Assembly: GCA_046351595.1 (NCBI GenBank)
Contig: JAXLYE010000002.1
Coordinates: forward strand, 186,001-250,000
Direction of reading: 5' to 3'
Source of the DNA: JAXLYE01 sp046351595
GTDB lineage: Bacteria; Myxococcota_A; Polyangia; Palsa-1104; JAEUJZ01
DNA: 64,000 bases
Position numbers and translations under genes: made by a program
Shown: positions 17,229 through 26,097 of the stretch, piece by piece
How the letters are laid out: each line of letters starts with the position of its first letter
Numbering within the stretch: position 1 is the stretch's first letter
Notes under the pieces: generated by a model
What the model saw: the letters and a program-made list of their open reading frames with translations, nothing else
What the model was told of the DNA's origin: nothing
The model's database searches: none

Positions 17229-17840
17229 TCAGAATACGCGCTCGGGGACGAAGACCTCGTCGCCGGGCTGCAGGTAGAAGGTCGCGGTGCCCTCGGCGAT
17301 GTCCTTGAGGTTGACGACCACCGTCTCGGCCTTGCCGTCCTTGACGCTGACGCGGGTGACGCGGGCGCGATCGCGGGCGGCCATGGCGGTCAGCCCGCCG
17401 ACCATGCTGACGGCCTGCGAGATGGTCATGCCCTCGGCATAGCTGATCGCGCCGGGGTTTCGGACCTGGCCGTAGATCGTGACCTTCTTGCTGTTGACCT
17501 CGCGGACGAAGACCGTGACCTGTGGCTGCTTCAGGTAGGTCAGGAGCCGCCGCTGCAGCTCGTCGGCGACCTGCGCCGGCGTCAGGCCGCGCACCGCGAT
17601 CCGGCCGATCAGCGGGAAGTCGATGGTGCCGTCGGCGGACACGCGGTAGGTGCTGCTCAGCTCGGCCTCGCCGTAGACGCGCACGTCGAAGACGTCGGCC
17701 GGGCCCAGGCTCATGTCGACGACCGGCGGGCTGCTGGCCTCGCGCACCACCTTTGCGCTCGTCGCCGGGCAGCCGCCCAGCGTCAGCGCGAGCGCTACCA
17801 GGCACAGGCCGACGACCGGGACCCGATCAGTACGCGACAT
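17229..17840 (-). CDS. Polysaccharide export lipoprotein (short OPX / Wza-like)
   Basis: 203 residues. Lipoprotein signal with lipobox LGGC (Cys24), then the Poly_export domain (about 40-115: LGPADVFDVRVYGEAELSSTYRVSADGTIDFPLIGRI) and one SLBB domain (about 120-203: KVTIYGQVRNPGAISYAEGMTISQAVSMVGGL). It lacks the extra SLBB repeats and the C-terminal alpha-helix by which E. coli Wza crosses the outer membrane. Its ATG overlaps the end of the upstream beta-barrel gene by 14 nt, so the two are translationally linked. Short OPX proteins of this sort are known in Myxococcus to work with a dedicated outer-membrane barrel. Confidence 0.9.
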   Translation of the reverse strand: MSRTDRVPVVGLCLVALALTLGGCPATSAKVVREASSPPVVDMSLGPADVFDVRVYGEAELSSTYRVSADGTIDFPLIGRIAVRGLTPAQVADELQRRLLTYLKQPQVTVFVREVNSKKVTIYGQVRNPGAISYAEGMTISQAVSMVGGLTAMAARDRARVTRVSVKDGKAETVVVNLKDIAEGTATFYLQPGDEVFVPERVF

Positions 17841-19248
17841 CAGCCTTGAACAGGAGGACGTGCCGGACGAAGGCCAGGTTGTCCGTCTTCGTGAACATCC
17901 GGCCCGCGTCGTCGCGGTAGTCGAGCTCGGCGCCAAGGGCGGTGCGATCGTCGAGGACGTTGTAGCTGACGCCGGCCATCAGCCACGCCAGGGGTCGGTA
18001 CGTCGCCTCGGCGCCGAAGCCGATCAGGGTGTCGCTGCGCGCGGTGGCGTTGCGGGCGTAGCGGCTGTAGCCGAGCGTCGTCGCCGGCGACAGCGCGCCG
18101 TAGTCCCGCAGGTACACGTCGAGCTGCGCGCCCAGCGTCAGCGTGCGCCACGGCGTGTGCTGGTAGTGGACGTACAGGTGATCGTCGCGGAAGAAGCTGG
18201 CGTAGATCGAGTCGAAGAAGTCGCGCGCCCAGCCCGCGCGCAGCTGCATCTGCCGCACCAGCAGGAGGCGCGCCTCGATGCCGCCGACGAACTCGCTGGC
18301 GCTGATGTTGTTCTTGGTCAGCAGCTTGACGGTGTCCGCCGAGTAGCCGTGGTGCAGGCTGTTGCCGTAGCCCAGGTACACCGACGCGCCGAGCCACGGC
18401 AGGAGCAGCGTCTGCACGCCGCCCAGGATCCGCAGCGGCGCCGACCTGGGCACCGCCGACAGGTCGCTCAGGTACTGCACGTAGGACGAGCGCAGCTCCA
18501 GGCGGACCACGGTCTGCGGCAGCACGCGCAGCGCGCCGAACAGCGACAGGTCGTTGCCCAGCGAGCGCCCGTACGCGGTCGCCTCGGGGACGAAGTAGTC
18601 GAAGTGCAGCGACTCGGCGAGCCCGATCTCGAGCGGCCCGAGGCCCGGCCGGAACGAGCCGACGAGGCCGATGCGGTCGTAGACCCGCGGCGCGAAGCTG
18701 TTGTAGTTGGCGATCTCCAGGTTCCGCGCGTCGCTGGTGACCAGGAACTGGTTGTAGATCTGCAGCGACAGCGGGTCGCCTTCTTTGATGCGCAGGTCGG
18801 CGCTGCTCTCGGCGTTGAGCTGCTGTGCGGCGCCGATGCGCGGGTCCGACGAGAAGTACTGCCGGTACTCCAGCGCCGCGCCCAGGCGGAACTTGAGGAA
18901 CGGCCGCGAGTCCTCGTCGAGCCGCTGCGGCGGCAGAGTCGCCAGATCGAGGTGCGCGCGCAGCCGGAAGACGCCGGCCGCGACGCTCTGCGCCTGCATG
19001 AGGACGTTGCTGTCGTAGCCCAGGTCCGCCGCGATGCCGGGGTGCAGCACCAGCCCGTCGCGCAGCACCTTGAAGCCCGGCCCCTCGCGCCACAGCGTCG
19101 ACGGGTAGATCTCAAACGGGCCGTACGCGACGGTCGGGCTGTAGGGCACGGCCTGCGCCGCCGCCGGCGTCGACTGCAGCACCGCTCCGAGCAGGCCCGC
19201 CCCGAGCAGGCCCGCCGCGCGCGCCTTACCGAACCGGGCGGAACGCAC
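17827..19248 (-). CDS. Outer-membrane beta-barrel protein, partner of the OPX protein
   Basis: About 473 residues. A signal peptide (residues about 1-32, AGLLGAVLQSTPAAAQ) is followed by alternating hydrophobic and polar strands with many aromatic ends (YFSSDPRIG, LHFDYFVPEATAYG, YVQYLSDLSAV, LDVYLRDYGALSP) and ends on a strand finishing in Tyr. This is the pattern of a large barrel, possibly 16-18 strands. The most sensible start is GTG 19248 (VRSARFGKARAAGLL), overlapping the upstream gene by 23 nt; a longer frame to 19347 adds 33 unlike residues before the signal. Its 14-nt overlap with the OPX gene suggests one export device. Confidence 0.78.
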   Translation of the reverse strand: MRSARFGKARAAGLLGAGLLGAVLQSTPAAAQAVPYSPTVAYGPFEIYPSTLWREGPGFKVLRDGLVLHPGIAADLGYDSNVLMQAQSVAAGVFRLRAHLDLATLPPQRLDEDSRPFLKFRLGAALEYRQYFSSDPRIGAAQQLNAESSADLRIKEGDPLSLQIYNQFLVTSDARNLEIANYNSFAPRVYDRIGLVGSFRPGLGPLEIGLAESLHFDYFVPEATAYGRSLGNDLSLFGALRVLPQTVVRLELRSSYVQYLSDLSAVPRSAPLRILGGVQTLLLPWLGASVYLGYGNSLHHGYSADTVKLLTKNNISASEFVGGIEARLLLVRQMQLRAGWARDFFDSIYASFFRDDHLYVHYQHTPWRTLTLGAQLDVYLRDYGALSPATTLGYSRYARNATARSDTLIGFGAEATYRPLAWLMAGVSYNVLDDRTALGAELDYRDDAGRMFTKTDNLAFVRHVLLFKADVAY

Positions 19249-19840
19249 TGGCCGGGTTGGGGCGGCTGGGGAGCTCGAGCCGCGCGGGACGCACCGTCCA
19301 GGCCTCCGAGGGACCGGCCTGTGGGTCGTCCCCGATCTTCGGACCATCGACGGTGACAGAGGTTGCTCGCGGCCTCACCGCGAGGTCATTGCCGACGCAG
19401 CTCTCCGCGGCTTCCCGGTGCTGCCGGCCGAGTTCCAGCGCCTTGAGCAGGCGGGCCTGCTCGGCGCGCGCCGCGGTCTGATCGGACCGGGCGCCGGCCG
19501 CCTCGAAGGCGACCTGCGCGGCCTGCGCGCTCTCGACGACCTGGGCCAGGGCGCGCTGGCGCTCGTAGAGGCAGGCCTCCTTGAGCTTGTCGCCGCGCTC
19601 GCCCGCGGCCTTGCGCAGCGTCGTCGCCTGCGCCAGTGCCGCGCGCAGCTCGGTGAGCCCCGCCGCAAAGTCCGGGGTCGAGGCGCGAGCCGCTGCCGCC
19701 GGCGCGGCGACGGCGGGCTCGGTCGGTGCCGCGAGCGCCGCGTCCGTCGACGCCACGCCCAGACAGCAGAGCCCCGCCGCGACGACGAAAACAGCTCGTC
19801 GGCAGAAGGAAGACCGCAGTGCTGCCCTTGGCACGTTCAT
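19226..19840 (-). CDS. Secreted coiled-coil protein of unknown function
   Basis: 204 residues. A signal peptide (AVFVVAAGLCCLGVASTDAALA) is followed by an Ala-rich helical region (about 55-150: FAAGLTELRAALAQATTLRKAAGERGDKLKEACLYERQRAL) typical of a coiled coil, with two cysteines (Cys in KEACLYERQ and in AAESCVGND) that may form a disulfide. The tail is Pro-rich. I do not recognise a family. It heads the minus-strand export arm and its stop overlaps the start of the barrel gene, so a role in the periplasmic part of the export machine is plausible but inferred. Confidence 0.75.
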   Translation of the reverse strand: MNVPRAALRSSFCRRAVFVVAAGLCCLGVASTDAALAAPTEPAVAAPAAAARASTPDFAAGLTELRAALAQATTLRKAAGERGDKLKEACLYERQRALAQVVESAQAAQVAFEAAGARSDQTAARAEQARLLKALELGRQHREAAESCVGNDLAVRPRATSVTVDGPKIGDDPQAGPSEAWTVRPARLELPSRPNPASAFRPVR

Positions 19841-20067
19841 CCGTGACCTTTCAAGGCCAGCTTAGGTCACCGGCGCCGCGCCCGTCAAACCCCAAAGCCA
19901 CCCGTGGCTCCGTCGGGCACGCGGGCTCCTTGCGCGCTCGGGCCGCGGCCGGGCGCGGGCCCGGTCCGTGTGCCGACGGCCGTCCCGACGGTCGCGGGCC
20001 GCCCTCACCGATCCCGGGCGCGCCGTCGCCGCGCTCGGCAGCCGATCGCCCGTGATACGTTCCGCAG

Positions 20068-22524
20068 GTGCTCATGACCGAACGCGACGGCACGCCGCGA
20101 AGCGGAGCGGACGCCGCGGCCCCCGAGCCGGAGGCGCAGGCCGACGAGGTCCCGGCCGCCCGCCGCCTGGCGCAGCTCGCGCCGCTGCTCTTGCCCGTCG
20201 TGGTCGCGCCGCTGCTCGGCGGCACGGCCGAGCGACCCTACACGCTGCTCGTCGCGGCATGCTGCGGCGCGCTGGCGCTGTGGACGGGCTGGCGCCGGCC
20301 CGAGCCGCGCGTGCCGGTATCATGGTTCACCCTGCTGCTGGCGCTGGCGACGGGCGTGACGCTGCTCCAGGTGGTGCCGCTGCCGCCGGCGGTGCGCGGC
20401 GTGCTGGCGGCGGGCAGCGACCCGACCCTGCGCCTGCTGCTCGCTGAGTCCGGCCCGGCCGCGTGGCTGCCGCTGTCGGTGGACCCGGCCGCGACCTGGA
20501 ACGAGGCGGCGCGCCTGCTCGGCTACCTGTGCCTGCTGCTCGCCCTTGCGCACCGCCTGCGGCGACGCGGCGACAGCCGGCTGCTGGTCGGCGCCGTGGT
20601 GCTGGCCGCCGGCCTGGTCGCTCTTCTGGGCCTCGCCGCCGGGCTCGGGGTCGAGCTGCCGCCGCCCGTCGGCATCCCGGCGGACGCCCGGACGCGCGCG
20701 CTGCTGCCCGCGGCGCTGCACAACCCAAACCACCTGGCGGCGCTCCTGTCCGTCGGTGCGGTGCTGACGATCGGGCTCATCGCTGGGGCCGATCGAAGCT
20801 CTGGCATGGGGCCGCGGGCGCTGTGGGGCGTGCTGGTCCTGCTCGACGTGGCGCTGCTCGGCACGCTGTCACGGGCCGGTGTCGCCCTGGGGCTGCTGGC
20901 CCAGGCGGTGACCGCGCTGCTGCTGCTCGATTCCCCGAGGCGCCCGTCGCGCACCGGTCGCCGGGCGGGGCTCGGGCTGCGGCTCGGGCTCGGGGTCCTC
21001 TTCGCGGCGGGGCTGGCCGCGCTGCTGCTGCCGTCGGCGCTGCCGTCGCTGGTCGAGCGCTTCCACAGCCTGCCGCGCGGCGAGCTGTCCACACCCGGCA
21101 GCAAGGTCGAGGCGTGGCGCGAGGCGCTGCCGCTGCTCGCCGGCCACTGGCCGCTCGGCGTCGGCCGCGGCGCCTTCGAGCTGGCGTTCCAGGGCACCCA
21201 CCGGCTGTCGGCGACGACGCGCTTCGTGTACCTGGAGAACACCTGGCTGCAGCTCGTGCTCGACTGGGGGGTGCCGGCGGGCGGCGCGCTGCTCGGGCTC
21301 GGGCTGCTCGGGCTGCGTGACGCGGTGCGCGTGCGGCGCCCGGGGCCCTCCGGCCGGCGACGGCGCGCGGCGCTGGCGGCGCTGATCCTGCTCGCGGCGC
21401 ACGACGTGGTCGACTTCAGCCTCGAGGTCGGCGGCGTGGCGGTGGCGGCGATCGCGCTGCTCGCGCTGTGCGAGCGGGCGCGGCACCACGTCTCGACGCG
21501 CTGGCTGCTCGGGCTGGGCGGCGGCGCCGTCGCGCTGGCCCTGTTTGCGGCGCTGCGCTGCCCGAGCCACGACGAGGACGGCGCGCGCCTGCGCGAGCGG
21601 GTGCAGCGCCCGGACGCGACGACCGCGTCGGTGCTCGCGCTCGGGCGCGAGGTGACGCGGCGGCACCCGCTCGACTCGTACCTGTGGGCGACGGTGGCGG
21701 CGTGGCTGCAGCGCGACGGCGAGGCCGCGGCCGCGGCCTGGGTCAACCGGGCGCTGCTCGCCAACCCGCGCGACGTCGGAGCCCGCCAGGTCGGCGCGCT
21801 GCTGCTCGCCGAGCATGGCCACCGCGCGCAGGCGCTCGAGCTGCTGCGCCAGGCCCTCTCCGACGGGGACTTCGGTCAGCGGCGGTGGCTCTACCGCACC
21901 GCGGTGCGCCTGGCCGCGGCCGGGCAGCCGGCGGAGCTGCTCGCCGCCGTGCCCGCAGACCCTGCCCGCCGCCCCGTGCTGCTCGGCGAGCTCCTCGACG
22001 AGCTGGGCTCGCTGCAGCCGGTGCCGTGGTCGCTCGTGCGCGGCGTCGCGCAGGCGGCGCTGCAGGAGGGCGCGCCATCGCTCGCCGAGCCGGCCGCGCT
22101 GTGGTCTGGCCGGGCCGTGCTCGCGCAGCACGACGTGGCGGCCGCCGCCTCGGCCGCCTCCCGCCTGCGCTTGGCCGCGGAGCCGGCGGGCAGCGCGCTG
22201 TTGTGGGCCGGGCTGATCGACCTGCTCATCGACGGTGGCGACCCGTCGCAGCAGGCGCGCGCCGCCGAGCTCGCGACGGCCGCGGCCACAGCGTCGACCC
22301 GGCCGGAGCCGCACCGCGCGCTCGGGCGGCTGGCCACGCGCGCCGGTCGCCTCGACGAGGCCCGGCAGCACCTGGAGCGGGGGCTGCAGCTCGCCCGCGA
22401 CGATCAGACCGCGGCCCTTTTACACGACGCCCGCGCCGAGCTCGAGGAGCGCGCCGGCAACCTGCACCGCGCCGAGCTCGAGCGCAGCCTCGCGGCCCGG
22501 CGGCGCAGCGGCGACCGCCCGTGA
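20068..22524 (+). CDS. O-antigen ligase/Wzy-type polymerase with C-terminal TPR domain
   Basis: About 818 residues. Residues 35-480 hold around 12 membrane helices with the Wzy_C pattern: NPNHLAALLSVGAVLTIGL, LGTLSRAGVALGLL and the large loop GVGRGAFELAFQGTHRLSATTRFVYLENTWLQLVLDWG. Residues 490-818 are soluble and Ala/Leu/Arg-rich helices in TPR-like pairs (RALGRLATRAGRLDEARQHLERGLQLA). Wzy polymerases join repeat units and WaaL-type ligases transfer them to a carrier; the neighbouring GT4 and export genes favour a polymerase. Start GTG 20068 or ATG 20074. The gene is divergent from the export arm across 227 bp. Confidence 0.85.
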   Translation: MLMTERDGTPRSGADAAAPEPEAQADEVPAARRLAQLAPLLLPVVVAPLLGGTAERPYTLLVAACCGALALWTGWRRPEPRVPVSWFTLLLALATGVTLLQVVPLPPAVRGVLAAGSDPTLRLLLAESGPAAWLPLSVDPAATWNEAARLLGYLCLLLALAHRLRRRGDSRLLVGAVVLAAGLVALLGLAAGLGVELPPPVGIPADARTRALLPAALHNPNHLAALLSVGAVLTIGLIAGADRSSGMGPRALWGVLVLLDVALLGTLSRAGVALGLLAQAVTALLLLDSPRRPSRTGRRAGLGLRLGLGVLFAAGLAALLLPSALPSLVERFHSLPRGELSTPGSKVEAWREALPLLAGHWPLGVGRGAFELAFQGTHRLSATTRFVYLENTWLQLVLDWGVPAGGALLGLGLLGLRDAVRVRRPGPSGRRRRAALAALILLAAHDVVDFSLEVGGVAVAAIALLALCERARHHVSTRWLLGLGGGAVALALFAALRCPSHDEDGARLRERVQRPDATTASVLALGREVTRRHPLDSYLWATVAAWLQRDGEAAAAAWVNRALLANPRDVGARQVGALLLAEHGHRAQALELLRQALSDGDFGQRRWLYRTAVRLAAAGQPAELLAAVPADPARRPVLLGELLDELGSLQPVPWSLVRGVAQAALQEGAPSLAEPAALWSGRAVLAQHDVAAAASAASRLRLAAEPAGSALLWAGLIDLLIDGGDPSQQARAAELATAAATASTRPEPHRALGRLATRAGRLDEARQHLERGLQLARDDQTAALLHDARAELEERAGNLHRAELERSLAARRRSGDRP

Positions 22525-22605
22525 TCGCACGCACCGTCGCCGTCGCCGCGATCGGCGCGCCGGCACCGTGGTAGAGTCGCGTCAGGCGCTCGCCGGTCCA
22601 ACTCG

Positions 22606-23754
22606 ATGCGCATCGTGCACATGATCCAGTCCGCCGCGCAGATCTACGGCGCGGAGCGCTGCCTGCTCGTCGAGACCGCGGCGCTGCGTGAGCGCGGACA
22701 CGAGGTGCGCGCGCTGCTCTGCCACGAGGCGCGGCTCGGCGAGGCCGAGGATCGGCTCGAGCGCGAGCTGCACGGCCGCGGCATCCCGACCGAGCGCCTG
22801 ATCGCGACGCGGCAGGTGACGCCGCAGCTCATCGCCGACTTCGTGCGCGCGCTGCGGCGGCTGCGGCCGGACGTCGTGCACTCGCACTCGATGAAGACCG
22901 ACGTCCTGTTCGGTCCGCTCGTGCGGCTGCTGCGGGTGCCGCTGGTGATCGAGGTCCACGGCTACCTGCGCCCCGAGGACGACCGGCGGGTGCGCCTGTA
23001 CGAGCGCCTCGACCGCTGGTCGCTGCGCCTGGCCGATGCGGTGATGGTGCTGACGCGCGAGTACGAGGCCGAGGTCGTGGGCGCCGGGGTCGCGCCCGCG
23101 CGCGCGCACCTGTGCCCGAGCGGCATCGACGTCGCGGCCCTGCGCGGCGCGGGCGGCGATCCGGGCGCGCGCCCCGGGCTCGGCCTGCCGCCCGTCGGGC
23201 AGGGCGTCGTCCTCGGCATGGTGGCGCGGCTGTCGGCCGAGAAGCGGCCCGAGCTCTTTGTCGCGGTGGTGCGGGCGCTGCGGGCCCGCGGCCTGCCGGT
23301 GCACGGCGTGATCTTCGGCGAGGGGCCGCTGCGCTCGACGCTGGAGGGCCTGATCGCGGCGCACGGTCTGCGCCAGGTGATCAAGCTGCCGGGCTACGTG
23401 CCCGAGGTCGCGGACGCCTACCGCAGCCTCGACGTGCTGATCTCGTGCTCGCGCTACGAGGGGCTGCCGCTCAACCTCATCGAGGCCATGGCGCTCGGCG
23501 TGCCGGTCGTGACGACGGCGACGGGCGGCTGCGGCGACGTGGTGCTCGACGGCGAGACCGGGCGGGTGGTCGGGCGCGACGACGAGGCGGGGCTGATCGC
23601 CGCCGCCGCCGAGCTGGCCGCCGACGAGGCGCTGCGCCGCCGCCTGGGCACGGCCGCCGCGCACCGCGCCGAGACCCGCTTCAGCGCCGCCGCCTGGGCC
23701 GCGGCCGCCGAGTCGGTCTATGCCGCGGCGCGCGCCGCCCGGCAGGGTCGCTGA
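22606..23754 (+). CDS. GT4-family glycosyltransferase
   Basis: 382 residues with the GT-B fold. The N-terminal nucleotide-fold domain starts MRIVHMIQSAAQIYGAERCL (Gly/Glu acceptor loop). The C-terminal donor domain has LGMVARLSAEKRPELFVAVV and the EX7E-type motif in CSRYEGLPLNLIEAMALGVPVVTT. It is a retaining transferase that would add one sugar to a lipid-linked repeat unit at the cytoplasmic face. It follows the polymerase gene after 81 nt and precedes a barrel gene by 2 nt. Confidence 0.93.
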   Translation: MRIVHMIQSAAQIYGAERCLLVETAALRERGHEVRALLCHEARLGEAEDRLERELHGRGIPTERLIATRQVTPQLIADFVRALRRLRPDVVHSHSMKTDVLFGPLVRLLRVPLVIEVHGYLRPEDDRRVRLYERLDRWSLRLADAVMVLTREYEAEVVGAGVAPARAHLCPSGIDVAALRGAGGDPGARPGLGLPPVGQGVVLGMVARLSAEKRPELFVAVVRALRARGLPVHGVIFGEGPLRSTLEGLIAAHGLRQVIKLPGYVPEVADAYRSLDVLISCSRYEGLPLNLIEAMALGVPVVTTATGGCGDVVLDGETGRVVGRDDEAGLIAAAAELAADEALRRRLGTAAAHRAETRFSAAAWAAAAESVYAAARAARQGR

Positions 23755-23756
23755 CG

Positions 23757-25424
23757 ATGCGGCTGCCGGCCCTCACCGCCTGGGGCGCGCTCGCGATCGC
23801 CGGCGCTGGGACTGCGCTGCTCGGGGCCGGCCGGGCGCGGGCCGATCGCCTCGACGTCGCCGCTGAGGCGCGGGTCAACGGCTCGTTCCAGGCGGCCAGC
23901 TCGATGCTGCTCGGCACACCGGACGGTACCGGCCCGTGCGGGCTGCAGCAGTCCGTCGACGGCGGCGCGGACGTCAGCGGCACCGTGGTCGGCGCGCTCT
24001 ACGGCCGCTCGTACCGCTACCAGGTCGCGGCCTCGCTCGGCTACTACACGCTGGTGTGCACGCCGTTCCTGCGCCGTCCCGTCGGTGGCTTCGACCTGCG
24101 CGGCGAGCACGCGCTGTCCGACCGCACGCGCCTCACCGCCTCGGGGCACGCGATCTTCGACCGCTTCGACCGCTCGAACGACGCGCGCAGCGGCAACACC
24201 ATGGACGCGGGCGCCATGATGGCGTCGATGATGGCGGCGACGACGACCGAGCGCGGCCAGGCCGCCGGCCTGCCGTTCATGCAGGGCACCTTCTCGCTCG
24301 AGCTGCAGCACGGCCTGTCCAAGCGCTACGGCCTGCGCACCGGCCTCACCCTGCGCCTGCTCGAGCTGCTCGACACCGTCGCGCGGCTGCCCGAGTTCTC
24401 GACGCTGGGCCCGATGGAGGCGGCGGAGCTCTCGGTCGTCGGGCTGCGCGAGCTCACGCGGGGCCGCATCGAGGTGCCGATCCGCTACCGCGTCAGCCAC
24501 TTCTACCCGGGGACGCTGCAGGAGCTGCCGCCGCTGGATCCCAAGGCGCTGCCGGCGCTGGCGCTCGAGCGCGGCGCGGTGCCGCCGGCCCACGACCTCT
24601 ACCTCGCCGGCGGCTACGAGCACCGCATAAGCCCGCGCCTTGTGCTGCACGTCGAGGCCGGGCCGGCCCTGGCGGTGCAGCCGCACCTGTGCACGCGCCT
24701 CGATCCGCAGCTCATCCCCGAGGGGCGCTGCTCGATCGATCCGCGCATCCTCGGCATCCGCGGCTACGACGCGCCGCCGCCGCTCGAGGCGCAGCTCGGC
24801 CCGCTCGCGACGCTGACGCTGGCCGGTGAGGCGAGCCTCAGCTATGCGCGGCCGCGCGCCCGCTTCGAGGTCAAGGTCGGCCGCGGCTACGAGCCCGATC
24901 CGTACGCCGGCGCGCTGGCGCTGCTCGACCGGCTGGCCCTGGACTACCAGTGGCGGCCGCTGTGGGAGCTGACGCTGTCGGGCAACGTGCAGCTCCTGCA
25001 CAGCGCCTACTCGAGCCTGGGCCGCGTCGACGATCCGCCCGATCGCGGCGCGATGAAGACGCAGGTGGTGTCGCCGCAGGACCGGACGCTGTACATGGCG
25101 CTCGGCAACCTCGGCGCCGACTGGCAGCTGCACCGCTCCGTCGCGGTGTTCGTGGAGACCAGCTTCCAGGTCTTCGGCATCCGCGGCGAGCGCGTGCCGC
25201 TCGATCCGCAGTCGACGATACCCGGCGCCACGCAGGTGCCGCGCTTCCCGACGGCGCCCGCCTCGACGGCGATGCCGCCGCCGGCGACGGTCCTCGACGT
25301 CGACGCGGGCTACCAGCAGACCGAGCGGCTGACGGTGCTGCTCGGCGCGCGCGTCTTCTTCAGCACGTTCCCGACGCCGCGGCGCGAGGCGGACCTGCTG
25401 ATCCAGGCGCGCGCGACGCCCTGA
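23757..25424 (+). CDS. Secreted beta-barrel-like protein of the polysaccharide locus
   Basis: 555 residues, starting 2 nt after the glycosyltransferase stop, so co-translated with it. Signal peptide MRLPALTAWGALAIAGAGTALLGAGRARA, then repeated amphipathic strands (YRYQVAASLGYYTLVC, FSLELQHGLSKRYGLRTGLTLRLL, RIEVPIRYRVSHFYPGTL, YLAGGYEHRISPRLVLHVEAGPAL, DWQLHRSVAVFVETSFQVFG), typical of an outer-membrane barrel. A Met-rich segment AGAMMASMMAATTTE lies near residue 150. I do not recognise a family. It is different from the barrel at 17827 and may be a second envelope component of the same polymer system. Confidence 0.75.
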   Translation: MRLPALTAWGALAIAGAGTALLGAGRARADRLDVAAEARVNGSFQAASSMLLGTPDGTGPCGLQQSVDGGADVSGTVVGALYGRSYRYQVAASLGYYTLVCTPFLRRPVGGFDLRGEHALSDRTRLTASGHAIFDRFDRSNDARSGNTMDAGAMMASMMAATTTERGQAAGLPFMQGTFSLELQHGLSKRYGLRTGLTLRLLELLDTVARLPEFSTLGPMEAAELSVVGLRELTRGRIEVPIRYRVSHFYPGTLQELPPLDPKALPALALERGAVPPAHDLYLAGGYEHRISPRLVLHVEAGPALAVQPHLCTRLDPQLIPEGRCSIDPRILGIRGYDAPPPLEAQLGPLATLTLAGEASLSYARPRARFEVKVGRGYEPDPYAGALALLDRLALDYQWRPLWELTLSGNVQLLHSAYSSLGRVDDPPDRGAMKTQVVSPQDRTLYMALGNLGADWQLHRSVAVFVETSFQVFGIRGERVPLDPQSTIPGATQVPRFPTAPASTAMPPPATVLDVDAGYQQTERLTVLLGARVFFSTFPTPRREADLLIQARATP

Positions 25425-25454
25425 GCGAGCCCCCTCGGCGGCGGCGCAGCGGCG

Positions 25455-25883
25455 TCAGCGTCCTGTGATCAGCCGCTCGGCGTCGGCGATCGACGGCGCG
25501 CCGACGAGCCGACCCTTCTCGGCGCCGCCGCGGAGCAGCACCAGCGTCGGCAGCGTCGTCGCGCTGTAGCGCTTGGCCAGGTCCGGGTAGACGTCGGCGT
25601 TGAGCCGGGCGATGAGCACACGCCCGGCGTGCTTCTGCGCCAGCTGCTGCAGGATCGGCGTCGCCATCGCCGACTGCGGCTGCCACGGCGAGTACAGCAC
25701 CAGCAGCACCGGCAGCGTCGCGCTGCGCACCACGCCGTCGGCGGTGTCGCGGTTGACCTCGACGGGGGCGTTGAGGCCGAGCGCCTGCTTGCAGCGCTGG
25801 CAGCGCGGCCGGCTCGCGAGCTCGCTCGCCGCGACCGGGGTGTCGGATCGACAGGCTGAGCAGGAAACGGTGATCACGCTCAT
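25455..25883 (-). CDS. Thioredoxin-2-like protein lacking the redox cysteines
   Basis: 142 residues. The N-terminus has two CxxC pairs (Cys8/Cys11 and Cys28/Cys31), the zinc site of thioredoxin 2 (TrxC). A thioredoxin fold follows (LPVLLVLYSPW, VLIARLNADVYPDLAKRYSATTLPTLVLLRGG), with the cis-Pro in TLPTL kept. At the active site, where the family has Trp-Cys-Gly-Pro-Cys, this protein has Trp-Gln-Pro-Gln-Ser (residues 67-71), so both catalytic cysteines are gone and it cannot act as a disulfide reductase. A binding or chaperone role is possible. It stands alone, convergent with the barrel gene. Confidence 0.85.
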   Translation of the reverse strand: MSVITVSCSACRSDTPVAASELASRPRCQRCKQALGLNAPVEVNRDTADGVVRSATLPVLLVLYSPWQPQSAMATPILQQLAQKHAGRVLIARLNADVYPDLAKRYSATTLPTLVLLRGGAEKGRLVGAPSIADAERLITGR

Positions 25884-26097
25884 GGTCGCTCCTGGCAGGG
25901 GGCTACTGCTGAAGCATGCGGCAGGTGATCGATGGCTGAAACTTAAAATGTAAACTGGAAAACCTATTTTTACTACTTCTCTTGGCCTGTCCCAAGGCTG
26001 CTTTCACTCTGTGTTCACCTGGCGGACACGTCCGGTCCACTAGATTTCCCTAAGAATTTTGTATTCTTCCTGAACTAAATCAGAGATTCTAATAAGC

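Noticed and set aside
23112..23756. Extension of the 23757 barrel gene upstream into the glycosyltransferase gene
   Set aside because: A signal peptide begins exactly at ATG 23757, 2 nt after the GT4 stop. The upstream part is an out-of-frame shadow of GT4.
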